Source: Phoronis ovalis
Taxonomy: Eukaryota > Phoronida > Phoronidae
Length of the DNA stretch: 44,776 nucleotides
Assembly (NCBI GenBank): GCA_028565635.1
Contig: JAOXYB010046946.1
Span: forward strand, 1-44,776
Direction: 5' to 3'
The notes beneath the pieces are model-generated. The model was not told the DNA's origin. It ran no database searches and saw nothing but the letters and a program-made list of their open reading frames with translations. Shown one piece after another: positions 35,801 through 44,776 of this stretch (positions within the stretch are counted from its first letter, which is position 1; every line of letters starts with the position of its first letter). The translations under genes were made by a program, and so were the position numbers.

Positions 35801-38800
35801 GCATGCTGGGGATGTTTGTTGTCATATAACCAGTGGCTCCACCTAAAGCAAATAGCTTAAATTTTAAAATGTTACATCTTTTGCTTTATAATATATATAC
35901 ATTTTGGAGTATTTTTTTGTGTTTTTGAAAGCAGAATCAATAAACCAACTTGTGCTTTTGCTTGTAATTATTAATTTTATTTTTCAGAGTCAAGCATTAA
36001 GTACAGAAAAATAAAAAAATTTAATTTCATATTTTTTAAATTTTAACATCCCCAAGTAATAAACCTAGAGTGAACATTAATTAATTAAAGATTAGGAATT
36101 TAAAAATATTTATGTATGATCAGCGTACGACCTAAAGCATAGCACTGGCATTTTTTAGAGTAGCTACTGGTAACTATTTGAATTAATACGTGACTCCAAA
36201 AAACAGTAGCCCTATATTTAATTGTTTGTATTACAGGTATAACAACTCAAATAACCAAATTGACTGTTCAAGTACAAGGAACAGGTACGTTATAAGTTTA
36301 GTAAGAGAATAAAGTTTAATAATTCTTGTTTTTTTAAGTTGCTTGCATTAATATTTAATTCACGGTATAGTATGTTTAATTGGAAAAACTATCATCTTTA
36401 ATTTGTGCATGATTTTAAATCGCCAAAATGACTTAATATGTTAATACGTTTTAATATGTTTTTTTCAAACTTGAACAACAACAGTGCAATTTTTGTATAA
36501 CACTTTTAAGATTTTTTATTTCTAATCATTTTATTGCATATTCCAGACTCTGTTGAATGGGGAGGTTGGACAAACAATGGAAGCTGTGACTGGAATATAC
36601 GCAACAGGACACGATATTGCATTGGCATGCATTCATTAACAAGTATCAGTCCACCGTGTGATCCACCATTACTGACAGAAACTGAGGCTAAAAGAGGAAG
36701 CTCAAATATATGTGAAGGTAAGAAAGACATTTTTGTGGTAATATGATTTCAAAAACTCACAGGTATTACATTCAACTTTGTGCCATAATTAACTATATCT
36801 GCTTTTTATTACTCCACATTGCATCAATGAGAGTGGAATATAAAAATATATAAAAAAATGACAAAATGTGAGTGTTGTTTCTTAGATTATTGTTCATTCA
36901 TAAAAATTTTGAACTTTTTTATCCTCGTATTATATCTTGCCAGTACCAGAAATAAGAACCTTCTTTTTGTAACTCCTTTAAAAACAATAAAATCTTCCAA
37001 TTCCTTTTTTTTAATGATTTGAACCTTCGCCTTCGACTTGCAGGATGGGAGATGGTCTTTGGTTTTGAATCTGGTTCTGCTGTGAATGTGAATGAATTAT
37101 TAACTAATCCTGGAAAACCTTCTGTTGAAAATTACACAGAAAACAACAGATTCGCTTTTAAATCTGAGATTATTGACCAGTGGGAACATTATAACATATC
37201 AGAGGTAATATATCATTTTTGGAAATGCTATTAATGCACGAGGAGAGGACCTCCCAGTTCTCCGAAGGCTCTCTGATCCAACAGCTGTCTGGCCCTAAAC
37301 TACTTTTTCCTTATTGTAATAAGATTTAAGTAACGTATTGTGTGTTAAAATATTCGATTCTGTAAAAGAAATAAACAAAACATTGTAATATTTAAAGTTA
37401 TATAACCATTTTACGCATCGCAAAACTTAGTCGTTTTTTGTGCTTACAGCATGGGCAACAGAGCTGATATAGTACTGAAGTCAGCTATTTTAGGAGGTAG
37501 ATCATATATGGCTCAACATTCTGGCATACACTAGATAACATGTTTAATTAAAATTGTAAATTGATATAACTTTTTAGCTTACACACTAATCATAACTATA
37601 TGGCCTCCTCTTTCATAGCTTGATGATTGAACAGTCTATTGTAAATATTTTTTAGGTGATGGTAACTGTCCACGAAACTGGTGAGCCTCAGTTTCAATTG
37701 TTGTTTGACGGGCAAAGCACATCAAATATAAGCTGGTTCAGTTCTTCAAATGTTCTTCATACTGAACCATATAATATTACTTTGGATTATCGCCAGAATG
37801 CTTCATTTCCGCTTTTTAACTTGTTTGGGTTAGTACATCATAAAGTACACACAAGAGAGTGCACAGAGCAGGATAGCCAAACATGTCTTGTACTATGTTA
37901 TGCATTATGTATCATAATAGAAAAAAGTGGATCTTTTAATAATTGGAAAAATTATTTAAAAATACAATATGAAAATTAAAACAACATAAAAGTTTGATAA
38001 TTAATTTATTGCTTTTTAATTTTTAATAAAACTCACATTTCATTGTAGATACACCTTGCCTACTAAGCAGTATCGATTTGTAATTATGAACCAGTTCAAC
38101 TCAGATGCTAGTAGCTGTAGTGATAATAAAGGATACCTGACAGTTGTAGAAGGAAATGACACAGTGGATCAAGATTCGTGTTCACATTTAGTTGCTCCAT
38201 ATCCTTTAATATTATATTGTCCTGAAGACAAGCCTTGTAACTTAACTGAAGGTATGTAGCTAGAGTGGTAGAGGCCCAAAGCATAAGGTGGTGTATATGG
38301 GACTCTGGAAATATTATAAAGCAAACACAATCCAAAATATATTCTGGACTTTCAGATTTTATATCACAGTAAAATATTATTTCTGGAATAACAGACATAC
38401 AACATTGTTTGTGTAGTTGCAACAAAAGTATCTTGTACTTTGATCAAAATGCACATCGTAAATGTACTGTGTCAATGACAAGCATGGAGGATAGGACAAA
38501 TAAAGTAACAAACAGCCATCCATGCATAATATATATAATATATATGGCAATTTTTGATGTAATTTAACCACATAATTCTAAAGCAGTGCTTCATGCATAC
38601 ATATACATGCACACAAGTATATGTTTGGTACCAAAGTCAAGTATAGTCCCAGTGTCTACATTTCTGGTTTTGAAGGGCAAATGTTCTGGAGAAAGTGATA
38701 TAGTCTACAAGTCATTAATATTCATATTTTTATTAGCTAACCGTGGTGAGGAGCTGACAATCCATGTGAAGGGAACAAGTAAGTGAACCTACTACACGCA

Positions 38801-41800
38801 TGTTCTTTAGTGACATTAGAAGTTTATACAATTGTTATATAACAACTTAATATGTCTAGCAAATATATTTTCTGGCAGAATTGTCCCGTTATGTGCTTTT
38901 GTAATGAGGTAACAACATATTTCAAAAAATAACATCTATCGTTAATAGGCCAACCACAAAATTAATTTTTTGCTAATCAAATTATTTAGTAAAACAATTC
39001 ATTCTCACAGTGAAACCCATCTGGCATTTGCTTTAATGTCGAGAATGTTTGCATTTTTTTGCTACATAGTTTCATATTTTATCAATGATATATATCACAG
39101 AATTGTTATTGACTGAAACTGTTAAAATCTTCAATTTTCGCTTCAATATTGGTGCTGTGAGTCCATAGAGGATACTCCCTAGACAGCTCTTTATTAATCC
39201 TTTTAATTCCAAATACTGTATCGCACATTTTTTTATTTGAATCAACTTCAGCTTGTTTTAAACCAGTAACATATGGTACATTTAAAAAGAACATTCATCT
39301 ACACATCACTTTTGAATAAACATTTATTTTTTAGATACAATCAAGTGGGCAGATTGGAGTTCTTGGTCTATTTGCTCAGTGTCTTGTAGTGGTGGACATC
39401 ATGAGCGTTTCAGGTCCTGTAATTATTACACCATACATAATAACAATGAAACATATGGCAATTGTAGTGGATCCGACCGACAGCGGAAGGCCTGTAATAA
39501 TTTTTCATGTAAAGGTAAAGTGTAGTTCATATATTTTTACATTGCATTACAAATGTTAATCTTAGTATAATATGAAATATATTTTTCATTATTAAACTAT
39601 CATAACCTAAATATTTTTGCAAATATTATTATTAATAATGCTGTGGTTCTGCTTTTTGATAACAAAAAAGTGTTACTTTCCCACAACTACACGCATAAGA
39701 ATAAATTTATTAATGGCAATGAAACAGAAACATATTTTGAACTTCTTTTAATTTTCTAGAGGATGATTGGATAGTTTACCTCCAATCCAATGCCAACACA
39801 TCAAGAAGCATTTCAAAGATGATATCAAATAACAGTTATGTGAATGACAGTGATATTTACTTCAATCCGACTTTGTTGAGCAACACTACACAGTGGCATA
39901 TGGTAATACATTGTCAGTATAGCATGCGCAAGTTTTTACATGTACATAATACAATCATGCACACAGCATTGGTAAGAATTCCCATAATGATGCTAACCCA
40001 ACATATGCATATTGTATAGTTAAATGCATTTGCCTACCAAAATGAATTTTAAATGAAAAAAAAAAAATTTAAACAACTTTGCTGTCATAATTTAAAGCCA
40101 TTTGTATTAATCTGGTTTGAATTTTGTAATGGTAACAGTATAGACGAGACCTTTAAAATTTGAAGTAACAAAGTGAAGCTTTTAAACCTAAAAGTTTCCT
40201 ATTTCGGTAAATGTCCTTTATGTCAGAATTAAAAATTGTCCATATCAAAATTGCTTCTTTTTAGGTGAAAGTTTCAATACTGAAGAACAATGTTACTAAA
40301 ACTATGTTTATTTTCAATGCCACTCACTCCCAAATATATGAACAATGGTTTACACCTGACAACCTCTTATATGCTTGGCCAAGTGCAGTGGAAACAATTC
40401 AAAGTGATACCTGGACATTTCATTGGACACGGTAATGTATAGTTGATGACATCCTACAGCAACAGGCTTTTAAAATTTAAAAAGCTATATATAGTTCACA
40501 CATCCTGTTGGCAATTAACATAAATCTTCTTCCAACATCTCACATATAATTTCTGCTATCCAAATCTGAGCGTTTGAAACATATCTAGAAGGAATTAACA
40601 AATTGATACCACGTACATTAATCAATAGACCGCAAGTCAAGAAAATGTAGCTATATAGAACTTGTATCTGGTAATGCAAAACATTATAACTATCCCACTG
40701 TCATTGTGCTGCAAAATTGTACCAGTTACATGTACATTATCTGCTATATTGTTTATTAGCTATACATGTCTATATGCACATAATTTTAGACAGATACATG
40801 TACACCTATCCCACTGTCATTGTGCTGCAGTTCAGATTCAGAATAAAAATTCTTAAGAAATATGTTTAGCTGGAGGCTCATGTGACCAACTCTTGTAGTC
40901 ATGCAAAAATTAATTAATATGCATAAATTAAGTAAACCATGATTTTAAATGTGATAGTTTTTATGTTTTGCATTACCAGTTGCGATATCTATTGTCAATT
41001 CTGATCCAATGCGTTTTATTTTATATATTGGTATTCGTGACAAGTTGTATAATTAATATGTGATTTTAATCAATCTAATCTTAAAAGACATAAATTATTA
41101 CTTTACATTTTTTTTATTGTGGTACATATATCTGTTGAGCATGACTTGTTTCCTACAAACAAGGTTTTGTTTCAATTCTTCCCATCACTTTCCAAGCATT
41201 TATCAAAAGCATCTATATTTATATTTTGTGTTTTAGTGACTATGTTAGTCTCAGGCAACTGCGTCCAATATATACCATAAATCTTCCACAAGACAGTTGG
41301 TCTGATATGGGCTACATGATGCTTTTGGATTACAGAGAGGCCTGGAAAAACTGCACTTCGTGGATATCTTTAACTTCATCATGCAGTTTTAATAATCGAG
41401 GCTTGCCTGCATTCTTTTTTTGCCACAAAAGAAACGCATGCAACTGGACAAGGGAGGGAGAAACTGGGGATGTGCTGAGGGTTTCTGTCTTACTGCCAGG
41501 TAACTTTATTTATACTCATTACAAAATAGGTTTTAAATGGTACAAGTTTTGGTGTCATGCACTATGCTTAAAATATTAGAAAAAAAATGTTTTTCTTAAA
41601 AACTTTAGTTTATTTTGATAAAATAAATAGATCTTTCTTGTAATGACATACATTGTGCTTTACCTTTGGTTTTGGATATATCACAACTGCAGAATTAGTA
41701 CAACAACATAAGCTGCAAGTGTTATTCACTTAGGCAGTTCAAAATTACATTATTGGGAATCTTTGTAATCTATACATATCTCACTATTCGAATTTATACT

Positions 41801-43710
41801 CCTAATAATGATTTTAGTGTGATAAACAAAAATGAAGTACAGTAAACAACATGATGACAAAGTTACAAGTTGATGTAATTCCAACTACTTAGCATCTCAA
41901 CTTCACACAATGACTTAATTCTTCTCATTTCAATCTGTTGTCTACATATTAGTGTTAATAATTTGTATTTCTTCTGATAGGATGGACTTCATGGTCGCAA
42001 TGGAGTAGCTGGTCACCATGTGCTCTAATATGCCATAACCGAACTACCGTCATAGGAGGGACACAAGTACGCACAAGGAATTGTATGCAGAATAAGGAGG
42101 AATACAGATACGAGCAGAATTGTAGTAATGAAACACAATTACAAAACTGCACTGGAAGTTATGAACAGTGTCCAGGTAGGGAAATGATGACAATAATTGT
42201 TTTGGTTCACGTATGTCTGGCACACATAAATAACAACACATACAAATAAATGACTGCATTCCCATTTAATTTTGTCATTTTGTAATCATCACTACTTTTT
42301 CCCCATCACTCATGCATTTTTCAGTAATGAAAGCACGTTGTAACAGATTCACGTCTGAACTGCTCATTTTTCCAAATTAGCAATATGCTTGGAAGTGCTC
42401 AACTGGTGACAGAGGGACAATGTTTGCAAGCATGTACTGTGCCAATATTGCTTGTCAGATGGAATGAATGGTATTTTGTGTTCTGTAACTGTATGGTGTC
42501 GAATGATTTGCCGAGATTAGAGTGTATGCGCGCACAATGAGCCTTGCATGATTATAGTGAATTCTGTTCAATACTTTGTATGTGAAAGATCCAGCTGAAA
42601 TAAGTGAAGTTTCAGCACAATCTGGCAAAACAATGGTGCAGACAAGTTAAAGATACACCAGACGAGATAGGAATGTGGTAATATTTTCTAGAAGTGTTTG
42701 AATTTCCTTCTTTGGACATGTCATAGAGGAAAAATTTAGAATTAAAAGTCAACGAAATACAAATGGCAATGGATCAGTGAAGAATTTGATGAAGCATTTA
42801 ATGTGAAAATCAATTCATATTTACCCTGTAATATTTTTATTTCCCATCATATTTTAAAAACATTTTTAGTATATTATAGGTACACACGGACTTTGCACAA
42901 TGAGAAATACAATTTACTATGCAAAGAAACTTTTTTAAATCTCTATTATTGTTTTAAATGTTCTTTAGAAATATACTATAGGTATACCTTAGATCCATGA
43001 ATGCTAATTTTGAAGAAATATAGCCCAATGTATATGTTAAGAAAAATGAATTTAAGCACACTGAAAGGGCACTGAATTTGTGAGGTCATGTAATGTGCTT
43101 CAGCCCAGAATATACCCGTTGGTTACAGGTACATGAAGTAGACACATCGTTAGCTCAAGTAAGCAACATTATATTTTAAATTTATATGTTGTTCATAACT
43201 TTTCCAAAAAATTGTGATATTTAATTATATTTATCATTTGCAATGTAAAACATGAGAAGAGTTCAGAGAAGTGTTTGTGTAAACAACAAAATACTTGTCA
43301 TGATTGTGATTGGCCCTGTTATTAGTTGTGTTCACTGCCCGGCTGACATGCCCCGGTTGGTTGTATAATATGCATTATAATACTTACACACACAATAATA
43401 TATTTGTAATATCGCTTGTATACACAGTCCTGGCTCTGTATTAGATGCTGTAAAATGTGCGTAAAAAGCATTTAAATATATTATGCATTTTTAAGTAACT
43501 TTTTTGAAAATCCATGTGTGTCTATGGATTGAGATCCCATTTCTAGCCTTGGTTAAAATATCAAAACTATTCAGATTGGTGCCAATTATAATTATTGTAG
43601 TATGCTACATATTTAAAGACAATGTGGCAAAAGGCAGAGATCAGGATTACGCTTTAAGGCAAGAAAATGGTTATAGTATGTATTTTACTGATCATGTGCC
43701 TGTTCATTAG
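29841..43710 (+). CDS. C-type lectin / thrombospondin type 1 repeat receptor
   Basis: Eighteen exons: 29841-29886, 30112-30345, 31400-31603, 32265-32431, 33529-33692, 34850-35031, 36237-36284, 36547-36717, 37044-37204, 37656-37828, 38049-38251, 38737-38778, 39335-39514, 39760-39902, 40265-40431, 41237-41499, 41981-42175, 43547-43710. Every junction is GT-AG and all phases close, giving 968 aa. Exon 1 encodes a short hydrophobic signal peptide (MLAYILVTYNLFQSI). Then follow a C-type lectin domain (~20-161), unit 1 (162-348), TSP1-1 (349-405), unit 2 (406-598), TSP1-2 (599-658), unit 3 (659-849), TSP1-3 (850-914) and a short hydrophobic stretch with a cytoplasmic tail. Many N-glycosylation sequons occur (NST, NIS, NTT, NCT). 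Likely a cell-surface or secreted recognition/matrix protein; the ligand is unknown. The last exon is the least certain part. Confidence 0.85.
30112..31603 (+). CDS. C-type lectin domain exons 2-3
   Basis: Exons 30112-30345 and 31400-31603. The fold is shown by GCLYGWVPFDRSCYYFS at the start, ISCEQFHS and FLKKYI in the first half, and WKTCSFYSQLPFICEKE at the end. Six cysteines in the spacing of a long-form CTLD are present. The calcium-site triplets EPN or QPD and the WND motif are absent, and WIGL is replaced by YWMK. Calcium-dependent sugar binding is therefore unlikely; protein or lipid ligands are more plausible (inference). The intron between the exons holds a foldback MITE. Confidence 0.88.
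30898..31124. mobile_element. Foldback MITE, 217 bp, with 5-bp target duplication
   Basis: Perfect 19-bp terminal inverted repeats, GTTAGACTTGCTCAAGTCC at 30903-30921 and its complement at 31101-31119, flanked by CCCAA on both sides (30898-30902, 31120-31124). Inverted similarity continues inward through an A/T run, CTCTTTTTTA and TTTAATTATCTCGAAA. The left arm has about 20 bp extra. Most of the element would fold into one long hairpin if transcribed. No coding capacity. Superfamily not assigned; 5-bp duplications are not those of Tc1/mariner (TA) or hAT (8 bp). Confidence 0.88.
32265..36284 (+). CDS. Repeat unit 1 (unnamed extracellular domain)
   Basis: Exons 32265-32431, 33529-33692, 34850-35031, 36237-36284. 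Landmarks: EWQLIFSANAYSGSSVYDWF, IIQNW, AKVTIWNG, FAVIFNATDS, NWFATERL, YNFFSLEG, a C-x-x-GKGFFAVIDGDD segment with paired cysteines, PYFLYCRQTNTSCTW, and a closing LTVQVQGT strand. I know this pattern (W-x-V/L-F, S-V-Y-D, V-F-x-x-S-N-x-T-N-W-F, Y-N-x-F-S-x-x-G) from uncharacterised extracellular proteins of molluscs and corals, but I cannot name the family. It is the best preserved of the three units. Confidence 0.75.
33131..33322. repeat. Degenerate ~31-bp minisatellite
   Basis: In the intron 32432-33528, five imperfect units share TAAAAATGGGTCCACTTTT-like cores, centred near 33144, 33175, 33206, 33277 and 33310. Units 3 and 4 are separated by unrelated sequence. Confidence 0.5.
35310..35390 (+). 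repeat. Possible second tRNA-derived SINE fragment
   Basis: ATTGGTAGAGCCCCAAAC resembles the D-arm/A-box of a tRNA (TGGTAGAGC) and is followed by CGTAATAGAATCTTCTCACGG, but no convincing B-box is seen. It lies in the intron 35032-36236. Weak call. Confidence 0.25.
35617..35846 (+). CDS. Candidate alternative terminal exon (cysteine-rich)
   Basis: After an acceptor (GTATAG), a phase-1 frame that fits the donor at 35031 stays open for 76 codons and ends in TAA. It encodes seven cysteines (PCMGK, YYVCYE, LCDCSF, DYCHA, DVCCH). An AATAAA follows at 35939-35944. Used as a last exon it would give a secreted form with signal peptide, lectin domain and most of unit 1, about 408 aa. Phase fit, cysteine content and poly(A) signal support it; without transcripts it could still be a decayed exon or chance frame. 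Confidence 0.4.
36547..36717 (+). CDS. TSP1 repeat 1 (divergent)
   Basis: A single phase 1-1 exon. VEWGGWTNNGSCDW keeps only two tryptophans of the usual WxxWxxW. Arg-rich strand RNRTRYC and cysteines at the end (PPCDPP, NICEG) fit a thrombospondin type 1 repeat. The O-fucose motif CxxS/TC is absent. The identity rests partly on its position and exon phase, equal to the two clear TSP1 exons. Confidence 0.65.
37044..38778 (+). CDS. Repeat unit 2
   Basis: Exons 37044-37204, 37656-37828, 38049-38251, 38737-38778, with boundaries and phases (1-0, 0-2, 2-1, 1-1) identical to unit 1. Landmarks align: GWEMVFGFESGSAVNV, IIDQWEHY, VMVTVHETG, FQLLFDGQSTSNISWF, FPLFNLFG, a CSDNKGYLTVVEGND segment, PLILYCPEDKPCNLTEG and a closing LTIHVKGT strand. 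S-V-Y-D is not conserved. Confidence 0.75.
39335..39514 (+). CDS. TSP1 repeat 2 (canonical)
   Basis: A single phase 1-1 exon. WADWSSWSICSVSCSGG is the textbook start: the WxxWxxW C-mannosylation pattern and the CSVSCSGG site matching the O-fucosylation consensus C-x-x-S/T-C-x-x-G. Six cysteines fit the group found in thrombospondin and properdin-like proteins. Expected to pass through the ER glycosylation pathway of POFUT2 (family knowledge). Confidence 0.93.
39760..41499 (+). CDS. Repeat unit 3 (most divergent; last two exons fused)
   Basis: Exons 39760-39902, 40265-40431, 41237-41499. Landmarks: DDWIVYLQSNAN, QWHM, VKVSILKNN, MFIFNATHSQ, QWFTPDNLL, then a cysteine-containing segment ending FFFCHKRNACNWTREG and LRVSVLLPG. 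Phases are 1-0, 0-2, 2-1. The closing strand, a separate exon in units 1 and 2, is continuous with the preceding exon here. Confidence 0.72.
40690..40829. repeat. 24-bp direct repeat pair
   Basis: Identical 24-mers starting CTATCCCACTGTCATTG at 40690-40713 and 40806-40829, 92 bp apart, in the intron 40432-41236. ACATGTA-like strings lie between them. Possibly the remnant of a local duplication or insertion. Confidence 0.8.
41981..42175 (+). CDS. TSP1 repeat 3
   Basis: A single phase 1-1 exon. WTSWSQWSSWSPCALIC has four regularly spaced tryptophans. The C-A-L-I-C spacing lacks the Ser/Thr needed for O-fucosylation. Arg strand QVRTRNC and cysteines NCSN, NCTG and EQCPG complete the repeat. Confidence 0.9.
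42381..42409 (+). CDS. Alternative short last exon candidate
   Basis: The acceptor TTTTTCCAAATTAG at 42380, joined to the phase-1 donor at 42175, would add AICLEVLNW and stop (TGA 42407-42409). This would give a secreted receptor lacking the membrane exon. No good poly(A) signal follows closely. Weak. Confidence 0.2.
43547..43710 (+). CDS. Last exon: short hydrophobic segment and tyrosine-rich tail
   Basis: The acceptor CATTTCTAG at 43546 completes the phase-1 codon (G|CC). The exon encodes ALVKISKLFRLVPIIIIVV, then CYIFK, then about 30 polar residues with QDYALRQ and GYSMYF, and a TAG stop. The hydrophobic core is short (about 13-17 residues) with an Arg before it, so membrane insertion is plausible but not certain. 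YALR fits Yxx-hydrophobic sorting signals. AATAAA follows at 43861-43866. Confidence 0.55.
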
Positions 43711-43860
43711 AAGCTACAAAGAGTTTGAAGAATTAAACATGCGTTGATAAATTCATGTGTGGGAGATGGGTACTGAATCAAGACAATAGAGTTATATGCA
43801 CTGTATTGTTAACACATGGGTTTATTGAAGGACATCAGAGCAATGTAAATCACTGGTCCA

Positions 43861-43866
43861 AATAAA
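43861..43866 (+). terminator. Lectin receptor poly(A) signal
   Basis: AATAAA 151 nt after the TAG at 43710, on the same strand. It supports 43547-43710 as the terminal exon. Confidence 0.5.
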
Positions 43867-44279
43867 TATAACAAAATTTAACTACCATGAAAATTATGGT
43901 AACTTGCTTTACAATTCAGTTGTAATATTCTATTATAATTGCTAAGCATGAAACTTGAATTTTACTATGGAATGTAGTTTTAAATACACTTCTTTGTAAA
44001 TATTTAATATATAAATAATATTATGATGTATGGGCACTATATATCTTCTATTACATTGTACATATGATTAGTTGAAGGACACATCAATATCACATATCCC
44101 ACTGGCACTGAGAAGATAATTTTCCTTACCTATGTTTACAATTCCTAACATACTTTACCTACTGTAGAAAGCCATGACTTAAGTAAATGAAAAGAATCTA
44201 TAAGATATAGTTCTGAACCATCAAGCATTTTGTTTGCCAAGAAATATAAATATAGGAGTAATTACTTATCAGATGAAAA

Positions 44280-44285
44280 TTTATT
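44280..44285 (-). terminator. Poly(A) signal of the right-edge gene
   Basis: AATAAA on the minus strand, about 180 nt past the stop at 44468. Nothing else is seen in 43867-44279. Confidence 0.35.
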
Positions 44286-44467
44286 ATTAAAATAACTGTT
44301 TTAACACAATCCTTATTCAATATGCATTCCAAATAAATGCTTATCAACAAATTACAATTCGTGTTAGATCCTTTTCAAACAGTATAAACCATACATATCC
44401 AATTATAAGAAAAACACAGTCCATTTACTAACCTACAAGCTTTATAATTCTCCAATATTTAAATTTA

Positions 44468-44587
44468 TCACTGTTTGCTCTTACTTGTAACCGTAGTCTT
44501 CTTTTTCGCCTTCACTTTTGCTTTTCCTTGTTTCGTTGTGTTCTTTCTACTATTAAATTTAGAATTTCTCATTGTCCACACAATGCA
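44468..44587 (-). CDS. Last exon of an unidentified gene with a basic C-terminus
   Basis: The minus-strand acceptor TTTTTTCTATAG (AG at 44589-44588) opens a frame of 39 codons starting CIVWTMRNSKF. It runs into a Lys-rich tail (KQGKAKVKAKKKTTV, SKSKQ) and TGA at 44470-44468. Lysine-rich tails like this are common in nucleolar, ribosomal and chromatin proteins, but I do not recognise the protein. Earlier exons lie right of the window; none was seen in 44588-44776. A poly(A) signal downstream supports it. Confidence 0.45.
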   Translation of the reverse strand, partial: CIVWTMRNSKFNSRKNTTKQGKAKVKAKKKTTVTSKSKQ

Positions 44588-44776
44588 CTATAGAAAAAAT
44601 ATATACAGCTTAGAATTATATAAACTTATGGTTTATTAAATTGTATATCACTCAAAACACTTTTCTCAGAGCATTGTTGTAACATGTTCATTATAGCAAA
44701 CAATTTCCCCCCTCAAATGAAAAAAATCATAACGTAAAAACTGTTCAACATTTTAAGGTGAAACTTGGAGGTTGTG

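Noticed and set aside
1-44776. CRISPR arrays, bacterial operons, rRNA or intact tRNA genes, endogenous viral genes
   Set aside because: None seen. The only tRNA-like strings are degenerate and fit SINE heads. No integrase, reverse transcriptase or capsid motifs were found.

Overview
This is animal nuclear DNA, and an invertebrate is most likely. It is AT-rich and carries four genes with GT-AG introns whose exon phases close perfectly. Everything recognisable is metazoan: amnionless, the R1 subunit of ribonucleotide reductase, an animal FAS-like megasynthase, and a receptor with a C-type lectin domain and thrombospondin type 1 (TSP1) repeats. There are no operons, ribosome-binding sites or CRISPR. 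The species cannot be fixed from sequence alone. The FAS-like polyketide synthase and the repeated extracellular domain of the lectin gene would suit a mollusc or another spiralian, or a cnidarian, but that is inference.

Layout. (1) 400-5873, plus strand: 3' part of amnionless (AMN), the membrane anchor of the cubilin endocytic receptor; its 5' exons lie left of the window or are not recognised. (2) 6520-16043, minus strand: a complete four-exon gene for a 2418-aa KS-AT-DH-psiMT-ER-KR-ACP synthase without a thioesterase; 95% of it is one 6.87-kb exon. A TATA box and a 5' UTR exon lie near 16.9 kb. (3) 19655-27452, minus strand: complete 16-exon RRM1 (790 aa) with all known catalytic and allosteric residues and E2F-like sites upstream. 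(4) 29841-43710, plus strand: an 18-exon gene for a 968-aa receptor, signal peptide - C-type lectin - (about 190-aa unit - TSP1) x3 - short membrane segment - tail. (5) 44468-44587, minus strand: last exon of a gene lying to the right, ending in a very basic tail.

Transcription is tail-to-tail for AMN/PKS, co-directional for PKS/RRM1, head-to-head for RRM1/lectin receptor, and tail-to-tail for the receptor and the right-edge gene. I see no functional link between neighbours; this looks like ordinary animal gene order and not a biosynthetic cluster.

Mobile and repetitive DNA sits in introns and spacers: a 500-bp Harbinger-like MITE (TTA duplication) in an RRM1 intron, a 217-bp foldback MITE (5-bp duplication) in a lectin-gene intron, a probable tRNA-derived SINE head, a dispersed 38-bp repeat, a tandem 48-bp duplication and a degenerate 31-bp minisatellite. 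The items most worth following are the thioesterase-less, nearly intronless PKS and the modular lectin/TSP1 receptor with its unnamed repeated domain.
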